Shown here: positions 1-10,456 of the stretch, piece after piece
Layout: the number at the start of each line of letters is the position of its first letter
How positions within the stretch are numbered: position 1 is the stretch's first letter
Assembly: GCA_022264855.1 (NCBI GenBank)
Contig: JABYQU010000021.1
Span: forward strand, 186,001-250,000
Origin: Lenzites betulinus
Taxonomy: Eukaryota; Basidiomycota; Agaricomycetes; Polyporales; Polyporaceae
Direction of reading: 5' to 3'
DNA: 64,000 nucleotides
Program-made: the position numbers and the translations under genes
Notes under the pieces: model-generated
What the model was told of the DNA's origin: nothing
Database searches by the model: none
Seen by the model: the letters and a program-made list of their open reading frames with translations, nothing else

Positions 1-1241
1 TTTCTCCAATACTCCAGGAAAGCCTTCGATTTCCAGCCACCTTGCGTAGCCACTATATCGGGGTGGGTCCCCCGAAGGAGCAGCTCCGTCGCGCCGCCTA
101 TCCTGAAGCAATGGCCCATGAGGGGTTCTAAGCCCGCGGAGGACCAAACCTCATTGCAGCGTCCGAGCAGCCAGTCCCTGGTCATGGGGGCCCAGCCTGC
201 TGCGGTGCCAGCGGTTTCGAAAGCGAATAGCGGGGCGTTGTGGGGTAGACCTCGGTTGATCGCGCGGTGATTGAGTAGCGCTTTCACTGGGTCCGACGGA
301 TCGGGATTGCCTGTGAGTATGATCTTGGCCCCCGCGTGTTTCGTCGTTTTCGTCCAGGGTATCTGGAACACGGCGTAACGGGTGCCGCTCGGTAAGGTCC
401 TGACTCCGACGTCGACCCCACTGGTGACGTGTAGGCGAGGGTCTAGCGCTCCGCTCGAGGGGATCGTTAATTCACCCAGTCTGATTTGATCGTTGTTAGC
501 GCGGCGGTGAGTAACAGCCGCGGTGACTTACCTCCTGCATCCCCAGAAAGCGCTGCATGAGACTGCGAAGACTGCCGCGTCGAACGTGTCCGTGAGCTTC
601 AGGCCGCTGAAAAGCGCGTGCATGTGTTCCAATGTGACTGGAGGTCTCTTTGGCAAGGGAGGAGGCTCGATCTTCTGTGCGCCTTTCTTCACGTAGGTGA
701 GCATCTTGTCGCTGTTCCAACGGGCGCCGTTCATCGCGTGCCACGCGGCTAGGCCAGATAACCAGCTCGTGATCGTGCCGTGCCTGACTGACCCGGCGTA
801 GTGGGCTACGAATGCCGCGATGATCGGTTCGGGTGTCGGCATCCTGAGGGTCTCGGGGATGTTCATGAGGTCGCAGAATTGTGTAAAGCGGAGGAGTCCC
901 GCGCCGTAATTTTTTCGAGTTCGTGGTTCGAAGCTGGTCATGATTAAAGTGAAGATTTTTGCTGAGGCTGCTGCGGGGATGACGGAGGAAACGTGCTGAC
1001 GATAGCGTTCCCCGTACGGGGTTGACCATTCACAAAGGCGTTCGTCTGCGAGGACAAACGGTCGCAGCGGTGATGTGGCTACGACGTTTTGGGGGAGGGG
1101 CCTTCTAGGTTTTCGCCTGGTCTGGGTTCGCGATGAGATCGAGAGTATGAGCGCGGCGGCCGTGCCGGTCACAGTCTGATCTCCCCTGCCAAGCGCGCTC
1201 GGACATGCGGGCGCTGATGAGGGTCTGGGTGTACTAGACAT
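1..1241 (-). CDS. Tyrosine recombinase of YR retroelement, C-terminus beyond window edge
   Basis: Site-specific recombinase that would integrate the circular cDNA of the element. Exon 1 is 1241-532 and exon 2 is 480 to beyond 1. The 51-bp intron (531-481) has GTAAGT, a CTAAC branch-like site and CAG, and joins the frame so that the catalytic-arginine box reads FWGCRRLGEL. Exon 1 also holds the SAM-like core-binding domain (RKNYGAGLLRFTQFC, then a SWLSGLAAWH segment). Exon 2 gives the GHCFRIGGAT box (His-x-x-Arg), GGWKS, and FLEYWR with the tyrosine nucleophile, so all catalytic residues are visible. The ATG overlaps the upstream stop as CATGTCTAG, which suggests coupled translation. These proteins are often called DNA breaking-rejoining enzymes in fungi. 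Confidence 0.9.
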
Positions 1242-3518
1242 GGAGGAGGAAGGGTGATAGCTCGGGTGGGAGCGGGAAGGTCGAATGGAAGCGTCGCAGG
1301 CCGGGGCTCGGTGTACCGCGAGATACCGAGTCCGCCCTGTTGATGGACGTATTGACGTATATGGGTTTCACCCCGATGTTTGCATCCGCGCAGAGGGTCT
1401 CCGTGCGCCTGATCGACAAGTTTACTTGGAAGTTTCTGCTCCGGCCTCTGGCCCAGGCTCCTATGACGCCTATGTTGTCACTGCGGACGAGTATGTTCGC
1501 GTTCGAGACGCCAGTCTCCTCTAGTCTCCTGACGACGAGTTCGATGGCGACCATCTCCGCCCAACCGATGTCCCGGGATTCCGCGCGCCACGACGCGAGA
1601 GGCACCGCCCACTTCCAGGCGTCCCAGCCTTCACCGATCACGATGCCCAGACCCCAGTCGGAGGACGCGTCCACCCAGACGTCGAGGTCCTGGAGATCAC
1701 CGCGCGATACAAGTGATCGCTTCACGTCGGTCTTTGAGAGCATATTGCGCCACCACACGAGGTCCGTGACGACGGACCTGGGGGGATATCTGGGGGTGTG
1801 CTCGCTTGGGAAGGATGCTACGAAGGTACAGAGGTTTGAAAGATATGTCCTGCCCCTCGTATACACGAAAGTGCAATGCGATAGCGTACCATTCAATTTT
1901 TGAATCGATTTTAAGTCGATGCGGCGCGTGCCGCCCTTCACCGTCTCCAGCGCGTCCGTTACGCGTGTGAGGTATTTTTGTCTCTTCTTCAACGGAAGTT
2001 CAACTGTTTTCATCGGCACGTTCCATGCGAAGCCCGCGTACTCGCCCGAATCTCCGTGAGGTTGCCACTTCTCCGCGTGGAACGGCATGCCGAGGCTCGC
2101 CCCGAGCTCGAAGAGGTCCCCGATCGCGTGATCGTACGTCCATTGTTCCGGGCCCCCGCCTGTTGGTAGGCGAAAGTTGGCCAGGTCGTCGACCCACTTT
2201 TTGTTGGGACCCCACCCCCGCGCGTCGAGGAGCGCTACGAAGGGGTCCATTACCGCCCCGTGAAGGTCGCATCCGGGCTTAATCCCGAAGGGGCATACGT
2301 GATCGATCCAGAATACGCCCGGGAGTGTTTGTATGACCAAGTAGGCCTTGTGCGCGGCTGCGATCGGGATGCGCCGGAAAGCTGCGTCTACGTCTAGGGT
2401 AGCCATCTGCGTCCCCGGTGGGGCGTTCGCGATCTGGTAAGATGCGTAAGCTGCTGTCGTGATGACTCGCGTGGGTAGACCCCTTCCGTGCCGAGCACTA
2501 TAAATGCGGGCGCAGTGGCCTTATTCCGCGATGAACGCTTGTGCGGCAGGACATCGCGTGGTGTCTGCTAGTGGATTCTGTGTCCCCGACACTGTGCTTC
2601 CGGCGCTGCAGCGCTAATAATAATAATAAAAAGACTCACTATGTCCGCCACCTCTGCTGCTGTGCCCCATTCAGTGGGGTTGTCATCGTCGTCGATCAGA
2701 TCGTTGACGGAGATCCCGTGTGTGTCGGGGAAGGAGCAATTCTGAATTAGCCGCCACTTGCCTGTTGATCCGGCCTTCTCCACTACCGACAGGGGGGACG
2801 ATCTGAACGGTGAGCCTAGCAGCTGCTCGACGCACTCCTTCGAGTAAGGTCCCGTGATGTGACCCATTCCGACCTGTTCTTCCACGTACGCCTGGACGAA
2901 GTCCATGTGTTCCTCTGCTCCGCTATGATTCGCTGGCGTGAACGTCTCCGACAGCGGGGGGAGGTTTCCGATGGGGAAACCGTGCCTCAGCCGCGCCGGT
3001 ACCACCTGGTACCTTTCCCACAGACCCCATTCCCGTAACTCCGAAGCCCAAACGTCCGCGCGATAAGTCGTGATGACCCAATCTCTAATGCTCGATGCAT
3101 TGCTTACTGCCGGCGTGATGGCCGGAGGCCCCGCAGAAAGCGCAGGCGTGGGAAGTGGAGTTTTGTGTGCATCGGGGGTAGCGGCAGATTCCGCTGGAGT
3201 TCCAAGACATACATAGTTCGGCTCCTCCTGAGATAGCGTAGACCCTGCGGTTGGACGCGTATGAGTAACAGGGCTTGTTGTTGGTGAGTCGAGTGCGAGT
3301 GCAGGTGTCCGCGCGATGGCCGTTTCCGGCACAGACAAGGCAAAGGGGCGCTGCGGACGCGTGCGACTTGCCTCCTCGAAAGGACTTGTCCCCTCCGTTC
3401 GCGTCGCGACGGTCCGGTGCTGCGTACTTGTCCCTTCGATCGCCCTTGTCGTAGTTGTCGTACCGGTCGCCCCGCTCGTTGCGGTCATAGGGCTGGTAGC
3501 GCTCGCGAGGGGGTGCAT
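1234..3518 (-). CDS. Reverse transcriptase / RNase H of YR retroelement
   Basis: Polymerase of the element. The upstream exon (from about 3518, true start unknown, to 2640) overlaps the end of gag in another frame; its conserved part begins near IRDWVITTYRADVW. A 206-bp intron (2639-2434, GTGAGT to CCAG) joins the two RT halves in phase 0, reading ADI then IANAPPGTQ. The second exon (2433-1234) holds RT motif A (TLDVDAAFRRIPI) and the polymerase Asp pair (KWVDDL). It then has an RNase H-like domain with VDASSD, a Glu in WAEMVAIE, RSDN and NRADSVSRG, the DIRS-type RNase H ending. The first half could be expressed by frameshift from gag, by splicing, or separately; the sequence does not decide. 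Confidence 0.85.
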
Positions 3519-4518
3519 TGTTCTTGCTGCGAATCTCTTCCGCCGCGACGTCGGTGCGAATTTGATTGAATTCGTTCAAGTATTTTGTTGACTTGATGTG
3601 GAAGGGGGTACAGGCTTTCGCCCAGAAGTAGCGATGACGTATCTTCATATCGAAACGGAGGATGCCGCCCAAGCGGCCCGAGAAGTTCTCCTGACCCTGG
3701 AGGAACTCGAAGTGGTTCCTGAAGCGATCGACTCCGGAGGGCGCCAAGATAGACGGTAAGACCTTCAGAAAGTTTACCCAGGCGTCTTTCCACTCCTCAG
3801 ACGTGAGGAGGTTTTCTTTGGGCCATCCGATCGACGGGTCTACGACTGTGACCTTAGTGCCTTTGGAGTCGTTCTGAGACTTACAGACCAGCAGGGACGG
3901 GCACTCTTGAACGGCCTCGATGGCAGCATTGGTGCACAGTGTCAGAGGGAGGTGAAAACCTAGTTTAACCAGTGTGATCAGACGGCAGTCTAGTTGGCGG
4001 CTGATGATCGCCGAGTCGTCAGAAACCTCCGCGCCCTCCACGAGCAAGTCTGAGTCGTCGGCTTTAGTAGCCGCCTCCGCGCAAGTCGAGGCTTTTCCGT
4101 AGATGCTGCCTAAGACTTCCAGTGCCTTCTCTCTAGCGACACCGTCCAAGCTCATGGCCCATACGAAGGCGGCTATTTTTGCCTCCTCGCCTCCCTTCTG
4201 CAAGGCCTCCATCAGCCCTGTCAGCGCCAACGGCTCGGGGGGCGGCGGCGTCGTCTGCTGGGTGTTCGACGGTCCACTTGGGGTTAGCTCCAGCAGTACC
4301 TCGTCGTCTTCGACGTCTTCTTCTCCCTCCAACCGACGAGCGGCGCGGTTCTGGTTCCTGAGAGTGCGCGCCTCGTTCTCGACCACGATGTGATCGGTTT
4401 GCGTCATGCCGCTGGTCGTCTCGATAGGGTTAGGCGCCCCGTCAGGGTGGCTATATGCGCCTCCGAACTCCCTCAAAATGCCCGTAGGTCTTCCTCCCGT
4501 TGCTACCGTATCAGACAT
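3085..4518 (-). CDS. Gag-like protein of YR retroelement
   Basis: Predicted nucleocapsid protein of 477 residues, with an ATG at 4518-4516. The N-terminal third is acidic and rich in Pro and Thr. The middle is a helical domain, followed by a basic Arg/Asp/Tyr-rich segment. Near the C-terminus is a CCHC zinc knuckle (CLVCAGNGHRADTC). After it comes a Cys/His cluster of the CCCH type (CRYPRC, then HACAFCGASGHHAG), as expected for RNA packaging. The last part overlaps the reverse transcriptase frame by more than 400 bases. Gag proteins evolve quickly, so the call rests on the zinc knuckle and on position before the RT gene. Confidence 0.8.
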   Translation of the reverse strand: MSDTVATGGRPTGILREFGGAYSHPDGAPNPIETTSGMTQTDHIVVENEARTLRNQNRAARRLEGEEDVEDDEVLLELTPSGPSNTQQTTPPPPEPLALTGLMEALQKGGEEAKIAAFVWAMSLDGVAREKALEVLGSIYGKASTCAEAATKADDSDLLVEGAEVSDDSAIISRQLDCRLITLVKLGFHLPLTLCTNAAIEAVQECPSLLVCKSQNDSKGTKVTVVDPSIGWPKENLLTSEEWKDAWVNFLKVLPSILAPSGVDRFRNHFEFLQGQENFSGRLGGILRFDMKIRHRYFWAKACTPFHIKSTKYLNEFNQIRTDVAAEEIRSKNNAPPRERYQPYDRNERGDRYDNYDKGDRRDKYAAPDRRDANGGDKSFRGGKSHASAAPLCLVCAGNGHRADTCTRTRLTNNKPCYSYASNRRVYAISGGAELCMSWNSSGICRYPRCTQNSTSHACAFCGASGHHAGSKQCIEH

Positions 4519-4912
4519 GTCGTTTTTAGTTGGATTGAGTAGGTATTCAGGTAGGTCGAAAAAACCAGAGAGAGCGCAAAAGAGGGCAACGAGGGGGAAG
4601 AGAGCGAAGAGTGTTAGGCGCCAAAGGCCCGGATTCGCTCTCTTCCTGATCTGTCTGACCGCTTAGTAAGCACTCATCATTCCCGCCACTCGTTCCTCGT
4701 TCCGGTTCTGAACCACTATGCATGACTATTTCCCGACAGAGATCGACAGAGGACAAGTGCTTATTCGAGATCCCAGCTTGGAAGTTGCAATGAATCGTGG
4801 CGTAAGCTGTAGGTGGTCGTTGAAGTTCGAAGAACTCAAAGACTCGAAGGAGGAATGATCACAAAGTACGGCTGGCACTGCTTATCTACATGAGTAACAT
4901 ACGTGAAAATAA
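4519..4912. other. Region upstream of gag; expected terminal repeat of the retroelement
   Basis: No gene seen. It should contain the 5' leader and left terminal repeat of the retroelement, but no direct or inverted repeat could be confirmed because the partner end is outside the window. Confidence 0.4.
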
Positions 4913-4983
4913 GCATTAATGGGGTAGTGGTAACCTGGGTCGTTGCCATCGACCCGCCGGGGGTTCGATTCCCCCTTAATGCA
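4913..4983 (+). tRNA. tRNA-Gly (anticodon GCC)
   Basis: A 71-nt cloverleaf without intron. The acceptor stem GCATTAA pairs with TTAATGC and is followed by discriminator A. The D arm contains GGTAGTGGTAA. The anticodon stem GGTCG/CGACC closes the loop TTGCCAT with anticodon GCC. The T arm is GGGGG-TTCGATT-CCCCC. The internal A and B boxes needed by RNA polymerase III are both present. Glycine with GCC is the usual major isoacceptor in fungi. Confidence 0.95.
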
Positions 4984-4989
4984 ACACAG

Positions 4990-4994
4990 TTTTT
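4990..4994 (+). terminator. RNA polymerase III terminator (T5) of tRNA-Gly
   Basis: A run of five T residues begins seven bases after the tRNA end, the normal Pol III stop signal. Confidence 0.75.
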
Positions 4995-5762
4995 GCTCAC
5001 ATAGTCTAAGACTCTAAGTATTCAGTAAGAGGGTACAACTGCTAGCAATCGCGAACTTCATGCAATTGTAGATGATTCTTTGCAACACTACTCGGCGTGG
5101 AGGGCCGCCCCGAACTCAATATTATGACGTATCTAGCAAGTACTCCTCGACTCCGAGCGGGATCCCGAATGTCTAAATATAGCACAGAATCATGTCTACT
5201 GCCCGCCGCCGGGCGTGTTGTCTGCATCTCAGGATCCCAGGTCTCACTCGAGCCTGTTTCCGAGCTGTCAGCGTAGAACACCGCTGCATTCCACGGCTGT
5301 ACAACATCCAATAGAACACTCGATTCACGCTGCGCAGCGGCGCGCGGCTGCGGAGCGTGTACACGGTGGTTCGCATCCCGCTATCTGAATCTGACCACTT
5401 TCCAAAAAACGGGTGGAGGCACACACCCGGGAGATGCCGCAGCGCGCCGCCGACGCCTGAGAATGACGGAAGAGGCGCCCTCGCGCGACGGTGAGTGGCT
5501 GGCAGGTGGCTGGCGGCGCAGTGCCCGAGCTCTCCGTCCCACCGCTTTCTTTGCCTTTTCTTGTCGCGCCCGTGCGAGCGTAGCCGGCCTACCTCCCCTC
5601 TCTCCCTCAGTTGCCTGTCTCGACGCACCCGATAGTCGCCATACCCCCGCCGCCCAGCCTCCTGTTAGCGCTCATACCCCTCACGACGAACTAGACAAAC
5701 AAAGCGGCGTTCAGCCCCCATACCCCCAAGCTCAAGTTTCATATACACTTCAAGCCCCTACG
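4995..5762. other. Intergenic region and 5' UTR/promoter of the DUF1769 gene
   Basis: No gene recognised. The last 250 bases are pyrimidine-rich and contain TATACACTTC shortly before the start codon at 5763, as expected for a fungal promoter and leader. Confidence 0.4.
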
Positions 5763-6811
5763 ATGCCACACCTCCGCGTTCTAGCAGGGCCCTCGGAGGC
5801 GGAACTTGTTCCGCTCAAGGTCAACTCCGGCGTGCCGGTCAGGATCCAGTCGGACGCGTTCGAGGGCGAGGTCGCGGTGTTCATCAAGGGCCTCTCCGAC
5901 GCCGAGGGCGGCAAGGAGGACAGCGACTACTTCCGGAAACGGAGTGGGGTAACTTGGAGCATCCAGGTGCAAGGTGCGTCTCTCTGCGCCCCGTTGTCCA
6001 GGCACCAAGGCCGGAGGCTAATGCGCAGCGCTTCGCAGGTCGGTTCCTCCGTGAATATAGCGCGGACGACCTGCTCTTCGGTAACATCTTCGAGCGTCCG
6101 TTCAAGCTTCCCTGGGGCTTTGGCGCTGCCCTCAAATTCATGAAGTACATCTTCATCCAGCAACCTTCTCATGTTTCTCAGCGTAATAACATGAATTCAT
6201 ATAGTTTCGTTGACCCCACGCTGGAGCACGATCTGGCGTCGCGCACCAAGCCATGGGCGCTCTCACCCCTCGTTGCCACGATGCCCTACTTCCGGCACCA
6301 GCGCGTTGCCCCAAATGAGGCAGCACCACAGTTCCCGCCCAAGGACCCGCTCAGCGACGACGTGTCCCAGCTACGCACGACACCCTCCGCGACCCCGAGC
6401 ACTACCAAGTTCAAGGGCAGCCCCTCAAAGCGCAGAGCGCACTTCGCGAACGCGCTGCGCAGGCAGGAGGTCGTCTTCGGCCCAGAGGTGTGTCTCTCTG
6501 CTCGTGCATATCCGTCTTTATCTTGACTAACAGCGACCGGGGGTGAATTCGAACAGGATGTGGTGACGACGGACTTCTGCTACGACTTCCTGCAGTTCAG
6601 CCACCAGGGCATAAAGCTGCGCCTCCCGGGCGGGATCACGATCGACGTGATGAAGTACTGGGACGGCCAGCCGGTGCGCTTCGTGTGCTGCGAGCGCGCG
6701 GGCAGGGACCGTGACCGCCCGTGGGGACGTGTTCTGTGGTGCGTTGTCATCGAGCCCGCGGAGGGCGACATGCCCGTGCAGGAGAAGGTTACCGGGAGCG
6801 ATGTTGATTGA
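5763..6811 (+). CDS. DUF1769 (UPF0590) family protein
   Basis: Conserved fungal protein of unknown biochemical role, 284 residues from four exons: 5763-5973, 6039-6144, 6205-6487 and 6557-6811. The introns are 60-69 bp with GT/AG ends and the frame is kept throughout. The N-terminus MPHLRVLAGPSEAELVPLKV and the following SDAFEGEVAVFIKG match what I know of DUF1769. The second block is SADDLLFGNIFERPFKLPWG. The block FVDPTLEHDLASRTKPWALS follows the second intron and the C-terminal block contains YDFLQFSHQGIKLRLPGG. The family is often suggested to bind lipid or membranes, but nothing here shows that. The start is the first in-frame ATG and begins the conserved domain. Confidence 0.88.
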
Positions 6812-8129
6812 GTGGAAGGCCCGGGTCGAAGGGAGGATCGGGATGTATGATATATAGGGTGCGGCGTTTGGAAACGGACGATCTCCTGGAGTGTTCTTGT
6901 GTCTTGTGTATGTAGCATATCTTCTATTGTAAAGAGCATCGGTCTCCTTTTTCGGAAGTTGCCTGTTTTAGAAACAAACACGCAAATGTCGCTGTTTCTG
7001 GGAGATTCATGCACCCATTATATTGCAGTAGCAGCTAAGTACATTGCATTGAACACTCGGCGACTCATTGAAGTATCTAGGAGGGGAAGAGAGAGCTCAA
7101 GAGTATCGATTTTGGTGTGCAAGTTGTACAGATGTTTGGTAGGCGCCCGTGTTGCGCGCTGCGGAACTAGCGGCCATTTCTCCCTTCTAACTGCCGTGAC
7201 CACGCTCGCGAGGGCGCGGTTTCTCTATCGAGACGTATCGTGTATTCTCGATCATTCTATCATGTGTGCCGAAACCTACTAGATGCAGCATGCAACGTCA
7301 TCAGCGATGTAGCCTGACGAAATATCTAGAACAGTGCTCACAATCGATTTTTCTAGACATATACATGGCCCGGGTGCATATAAGGTCGGTGGGGGCACCG
7401 TCACCGTGGCTTTGCTCACTGGCGTCCGGAACGCAGGACGCGGCTTTGAGACCGGTTCTTGGGTCAGGATTTCACTTCGAACTCACGCAGGTTACGGGGT
7501 AAACATTAAGCACAGGTAAGTGAGCTGCGTGAGTGAGCTAGGTAAGCGGCCGCGCGCGACAATGTAGATAGACATAGACACAGGGTAACCTAAAGTAGGC
7601 AAACTGGGACCCGGGCCACGGGTTATATTTGCTGCTTGAAGAAGGTGAGTATGTCAACGGTCCCGCCGGTGGCATCTTGCGAGTGCTCTGAAGGTCGCAG
7701 TTCTTTAGTCCTCGAAACCGGTTTGGCACAAGTAAGTAGTCTAGAACCGGAGTTCTCACATAGTCACTACGATACGTCTGAGTTCGCTTCTTACTGTTGA
7801 CGGCCAATTGTGAGTCTGCGCTGTCGAACCCGCGTGCGGGAGGGCCCGCCACCCCGCCCTGCGGGGTGGCGGGCCCTCCAAAATTTATAAAGCAATTACA
7901 CTGGTAAAGAAAGCAAAATTCCGTGCCAAAGGCACGGGTATCTTCTAGTTTTTCGTTATTTTCCACCCAGTTCGGTAACGGTTGTGTACGTGCCACTGTC
8001 GGAGGGGCGCGCGGCTGTATGCGCCCATGTGACCGCGCGATGCGGTTGAAGCGCGCACGGTATCAGTAAGACTCAGCCACGGAGGTTTACCCCGGACCAC
8101 CAACATCCACCATCAAACACAACATCATC
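6812..8129. other. Intergenic region with long perfect hairpin
   Basis: About 1.3 kb without a recognised gene. It contains a perfect 19-bp GC-rich hairpin (listed separately). Around it is a minus-strand stretch open from about 7996 to 7538 that has no ATG start and that I do not recognise. The last 100 bases are the leader of the DUF7918 gene. Confidence 0.5.
7839..7879. repeat. Perfect 19-bp inverted repeat with 3-nt loop
   Basis: Arms 7839-7857 and 7861-7879 are exact reverse complements (beginning GGAGGGCCCGCC) separated by CCT. The flank to the right is AT-rich (AAAATTTATAAAGCAATTA), a sharp composition change. GC-rich hairpins inside AT-rich DNA are typical of fungal mitochondrial genomes, so a nuclear copy of mitochondrial DNA is one possible origin. 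A MITE remnant is another. Confidence 0.9.
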
Positions 8130-9300
8130 ATGTACCATCGCGGCTTTGAGGCATGGATTACTGACGGAAACCAGGAAGGGATCGAAGAATACAACAAACA
8201 GGGAGAAGAAGGAGAGGGGCGGACCGCCAGCTGCTACATCCCTAGCGAGAGCGGCAAGGTTCGCGAACTTCCTTCTTGAGCTTCCTGTCAGCGTCCCACG
8301 TGGGCTGAGTATAGTTAACTTAATTACAGCAATTCGTGATCCGCTGGAAGGACCACGGCGGCGAGCAACATTTCAGCGCACGCGCATATGTCGACGGCGT
8401 GCGCACCCGGGGCAAGATTTGCAAGCCGAGAGCGGGGGGCACCAGGAAGGGCGTGCGCATATCCGCCGACGCATACCGCGCGTTCCAGTTCGCAGATCTC
8501 CAGACAACCGGTGCGCCTCCCCCGCCTTTGTTTCCTCCTGAGACACAGGCAACTGATTATATACGCTTGCAGACGACGACGCGGCACTGGGGAATGCGGC
8601 GAACCTCGAGAAGCTCGGGACGATCGAGCTGCGCGTCTTCCACATCCGCGCGGAGACGGGACGCGAGAGGCCGTTCCGCCCTCGCGCGTTCACGGGTGTC
8701 GGCACCGTGCACGAGCGTAGCAAGAAGGCTGGCGCGCACTGTGTGACGTGCGCATTACTAGCCTCGCTCACACACCGCCAGTTTGCTCACTCACGTGCTC
8801 ACGACTTGCAGACTCGGCGAGACTATACCGTCTGGCCACGGCCGGGGCGGGACACGCTCGTGCAAGGTGCTGAATAAGAAGGAGGGGCCGTTTGTGACTT
8901 TTGTGTGGCGCTATCGGCCTGCAGGTGAGGACCTGAAGACTCGCACGTAACGCGTAAATCCGTTGGATGCTGATGCGGTTTGTGCAGCACTGCTCCAGGC
9001 GGAAGGGATCCTACGCCCCACGACGAAGAAAGAGGGAAAGCGGCGCGCATCGCCGTCTAATGTCAAGTCCAAGTCTGAGCCGCACGGCGAGTCTAGGGTC
9101 GCACCTGCAGAGGACATTATCGAGCTTAGTGACGATGACGAGGATGTGCGTATCACAGCTCACCTGAGTGTATGCGCTGACCGCTTCGACAGTACAACCC
9201 CGTCCGGCCGGGGGTCAAGCGGTCCGCGACGCGGAAAGAAGACGTGAAGCCCCGGAAGCGGGTCAAGTACGATCCAGACGATGTTATAGACTTGACCTAG
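8130..9300 (+). CDS. DUF7918 domain protein
   Basis: Protein of 287 residues in a family greatly expanded in Agaricomycetes; its function is unknown. Six exons: 8130-8258, 8330-8510, 8573-8747, 8812-8924, 8988-9145 and 9193-9300. Introns are 47-71 bp. The domain starts with MYHRGFEAWIT, followed by ASCYIPSESGK, then FVIRWKDH and ARAYVDGVRTRGKICKP. A later block is GTIELRVFHIRAETG, and the domain closes with FVTFVWRYRPAALLQAEGIL. The tail is basic and charged, with an acidic ELSDDDED patch, and ends in DDVIDLT. A domain followed by a Lys/Arg-rich and acidic tail suggests a nuclear protein, which is inference. Confidence 0.87.
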
Positions 9301-9530
9301 CTGCGCAAGACAACATGCTGCACACTCCTATCTCGCCAAGTACCATATGTTATGTACGTCTCTAATCGGTGTAGTAAACTGGTAATAGCGCTCGCTCTGG
9401 ATCATGAGTTTCTTAACGCGATGGGCGGAGCCTTGTCGCGTGCAACCTCGATTGCCTAAACACACGATCAGGGTATAGTTTCGCCCGGACGCTCCTGCCT
9501 TCCCATTCATCTACAGTATCACCACCGCGC

Positions 9531-9850
9531 GTTGTGGTAACGAGCTGTGGTACTTGTATTCGGGTACAACGTACTGGTGACCCATGGACAGGCCACCGTG
9601 TTCCTCCCCATCACCCTCCAGGGCTCACTTGCTCGCCACATCAGCCTTCTAGATCTAGCGTTCAGCCCATCGTCAACCCCTCCGATTTATACTCCGGCTT
9701 CCAATTCCAAAGACGCACGAGTCACGGCAGGCAGTGACCCGTTGCCGACCGAGCAAAACCCTTTCCAGAAACCGAAACAAGAGGTGAGCACTAGTTCTAG
9801 ATAAAAATCATTTGCAACTCACTCAAAACACCATAAGTCGGCCGCAAGTC
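9531..9850 (+). repeat. Repeat R1, copy 1 (inverted partner at 12085-12420)
   Basis: About 320 bases that match the reverse complement of 12085-12420 through most of their length. Shared blocks include CTTGTATTCGG, TACAACGTACTGGTGACCCA, CTAGATCTAGCGTTCA, GTCGGCCG and GTTGCCGACCGAGCAAAACC-like stretches. The copies have diverged but stay alignable with small gaps. Boundaries are approximate. Both copies contain an open stretch reading YNVLVTHGQ(A/S)TV, which I do not recognise. Confidence 0.8.
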
Positions 9851-10456
9851 TACCTCTAGGCTCTTGTCTCGACTTTTGGGCCCATTTTAGCCTATCGCAA
9901 ATGGTTTAATGCCCGCCGGGGCTCAGTGGACCATAAAGCTCAAACCCGCCAGCACCAGACTCGCTGCTGTCAGGGAATTTACAAAATCCCCTCAACCCGC
10001 CATCGCCGCGGTCGAGGTACTGGTGCCTCTTTTGTCTCGTTCGTTTGCACTAGGCACTTCTGGAACCCCTGACTCGCCGCGTCGCTAATAGATGTGCGGT
10101 GTAGCCGGGTAGCGTTTCATAGCTGTAGGCCAGGTGGCGGAGGACTTCGTCACCCCGATAACCTAACGCTGAGAGAAGTCCACTGGTTGGTATTCTGCTA
10201 CCGTCTTTCTACTTGTGCCCCAGTGTACGTTGCTTGTTCTGAGCGGACAATTTCCAACGTGCAGCCTGCAATCGAATCTGCCACCAGTACTGGTCAGCAA
10301 CTAAAGCAACGGAGCCACTCACAGTACACCGCAAATGCCACTGGCACGTCCACTCCCGCTCCTCGCGCGTGCAGACGGGAAAGACTATCTGAATATTATG
10401 TAAAGTAATGCATGACTACACACGCAAGAAAGCGACCGCCTGCTCGTCGTCACCGG
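9851..10456. other. Intergenic region downstream of the glycosyltransferase gene
   Basis: No gene recognised. It lies inside the R1 inverted pair and would hold the 3' UTR of the minus-strand glycosyltransferase gene. Confidence 0.4.

Larger units (their letters stand above)
1..4518 (-). mobile_element. Tyrosine-recombinase retrotransposon (DIRS/Ngaro-like), partial
   Basis: Three minus-strand genes follow each other in the order Gag, RT-RNase H, tyrosine recombinase, which is the gene content of the DIRS/Ngaro order of retroelements. No integrase of the LTR-element type and no protease were seen. The recombinase gene leaves the window at base 1, so the right-hand terminal repeats are outside. 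The upstream terminal repeat should lie between about 4,519 and the tRNA gene at 4,913, but I could not recognise split direct repeats by eye. No internal stop was found in the conserved domains, so the element looks recent. Assignment to Ngaro rather than DIRS is inference. Confidence 0.85.
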
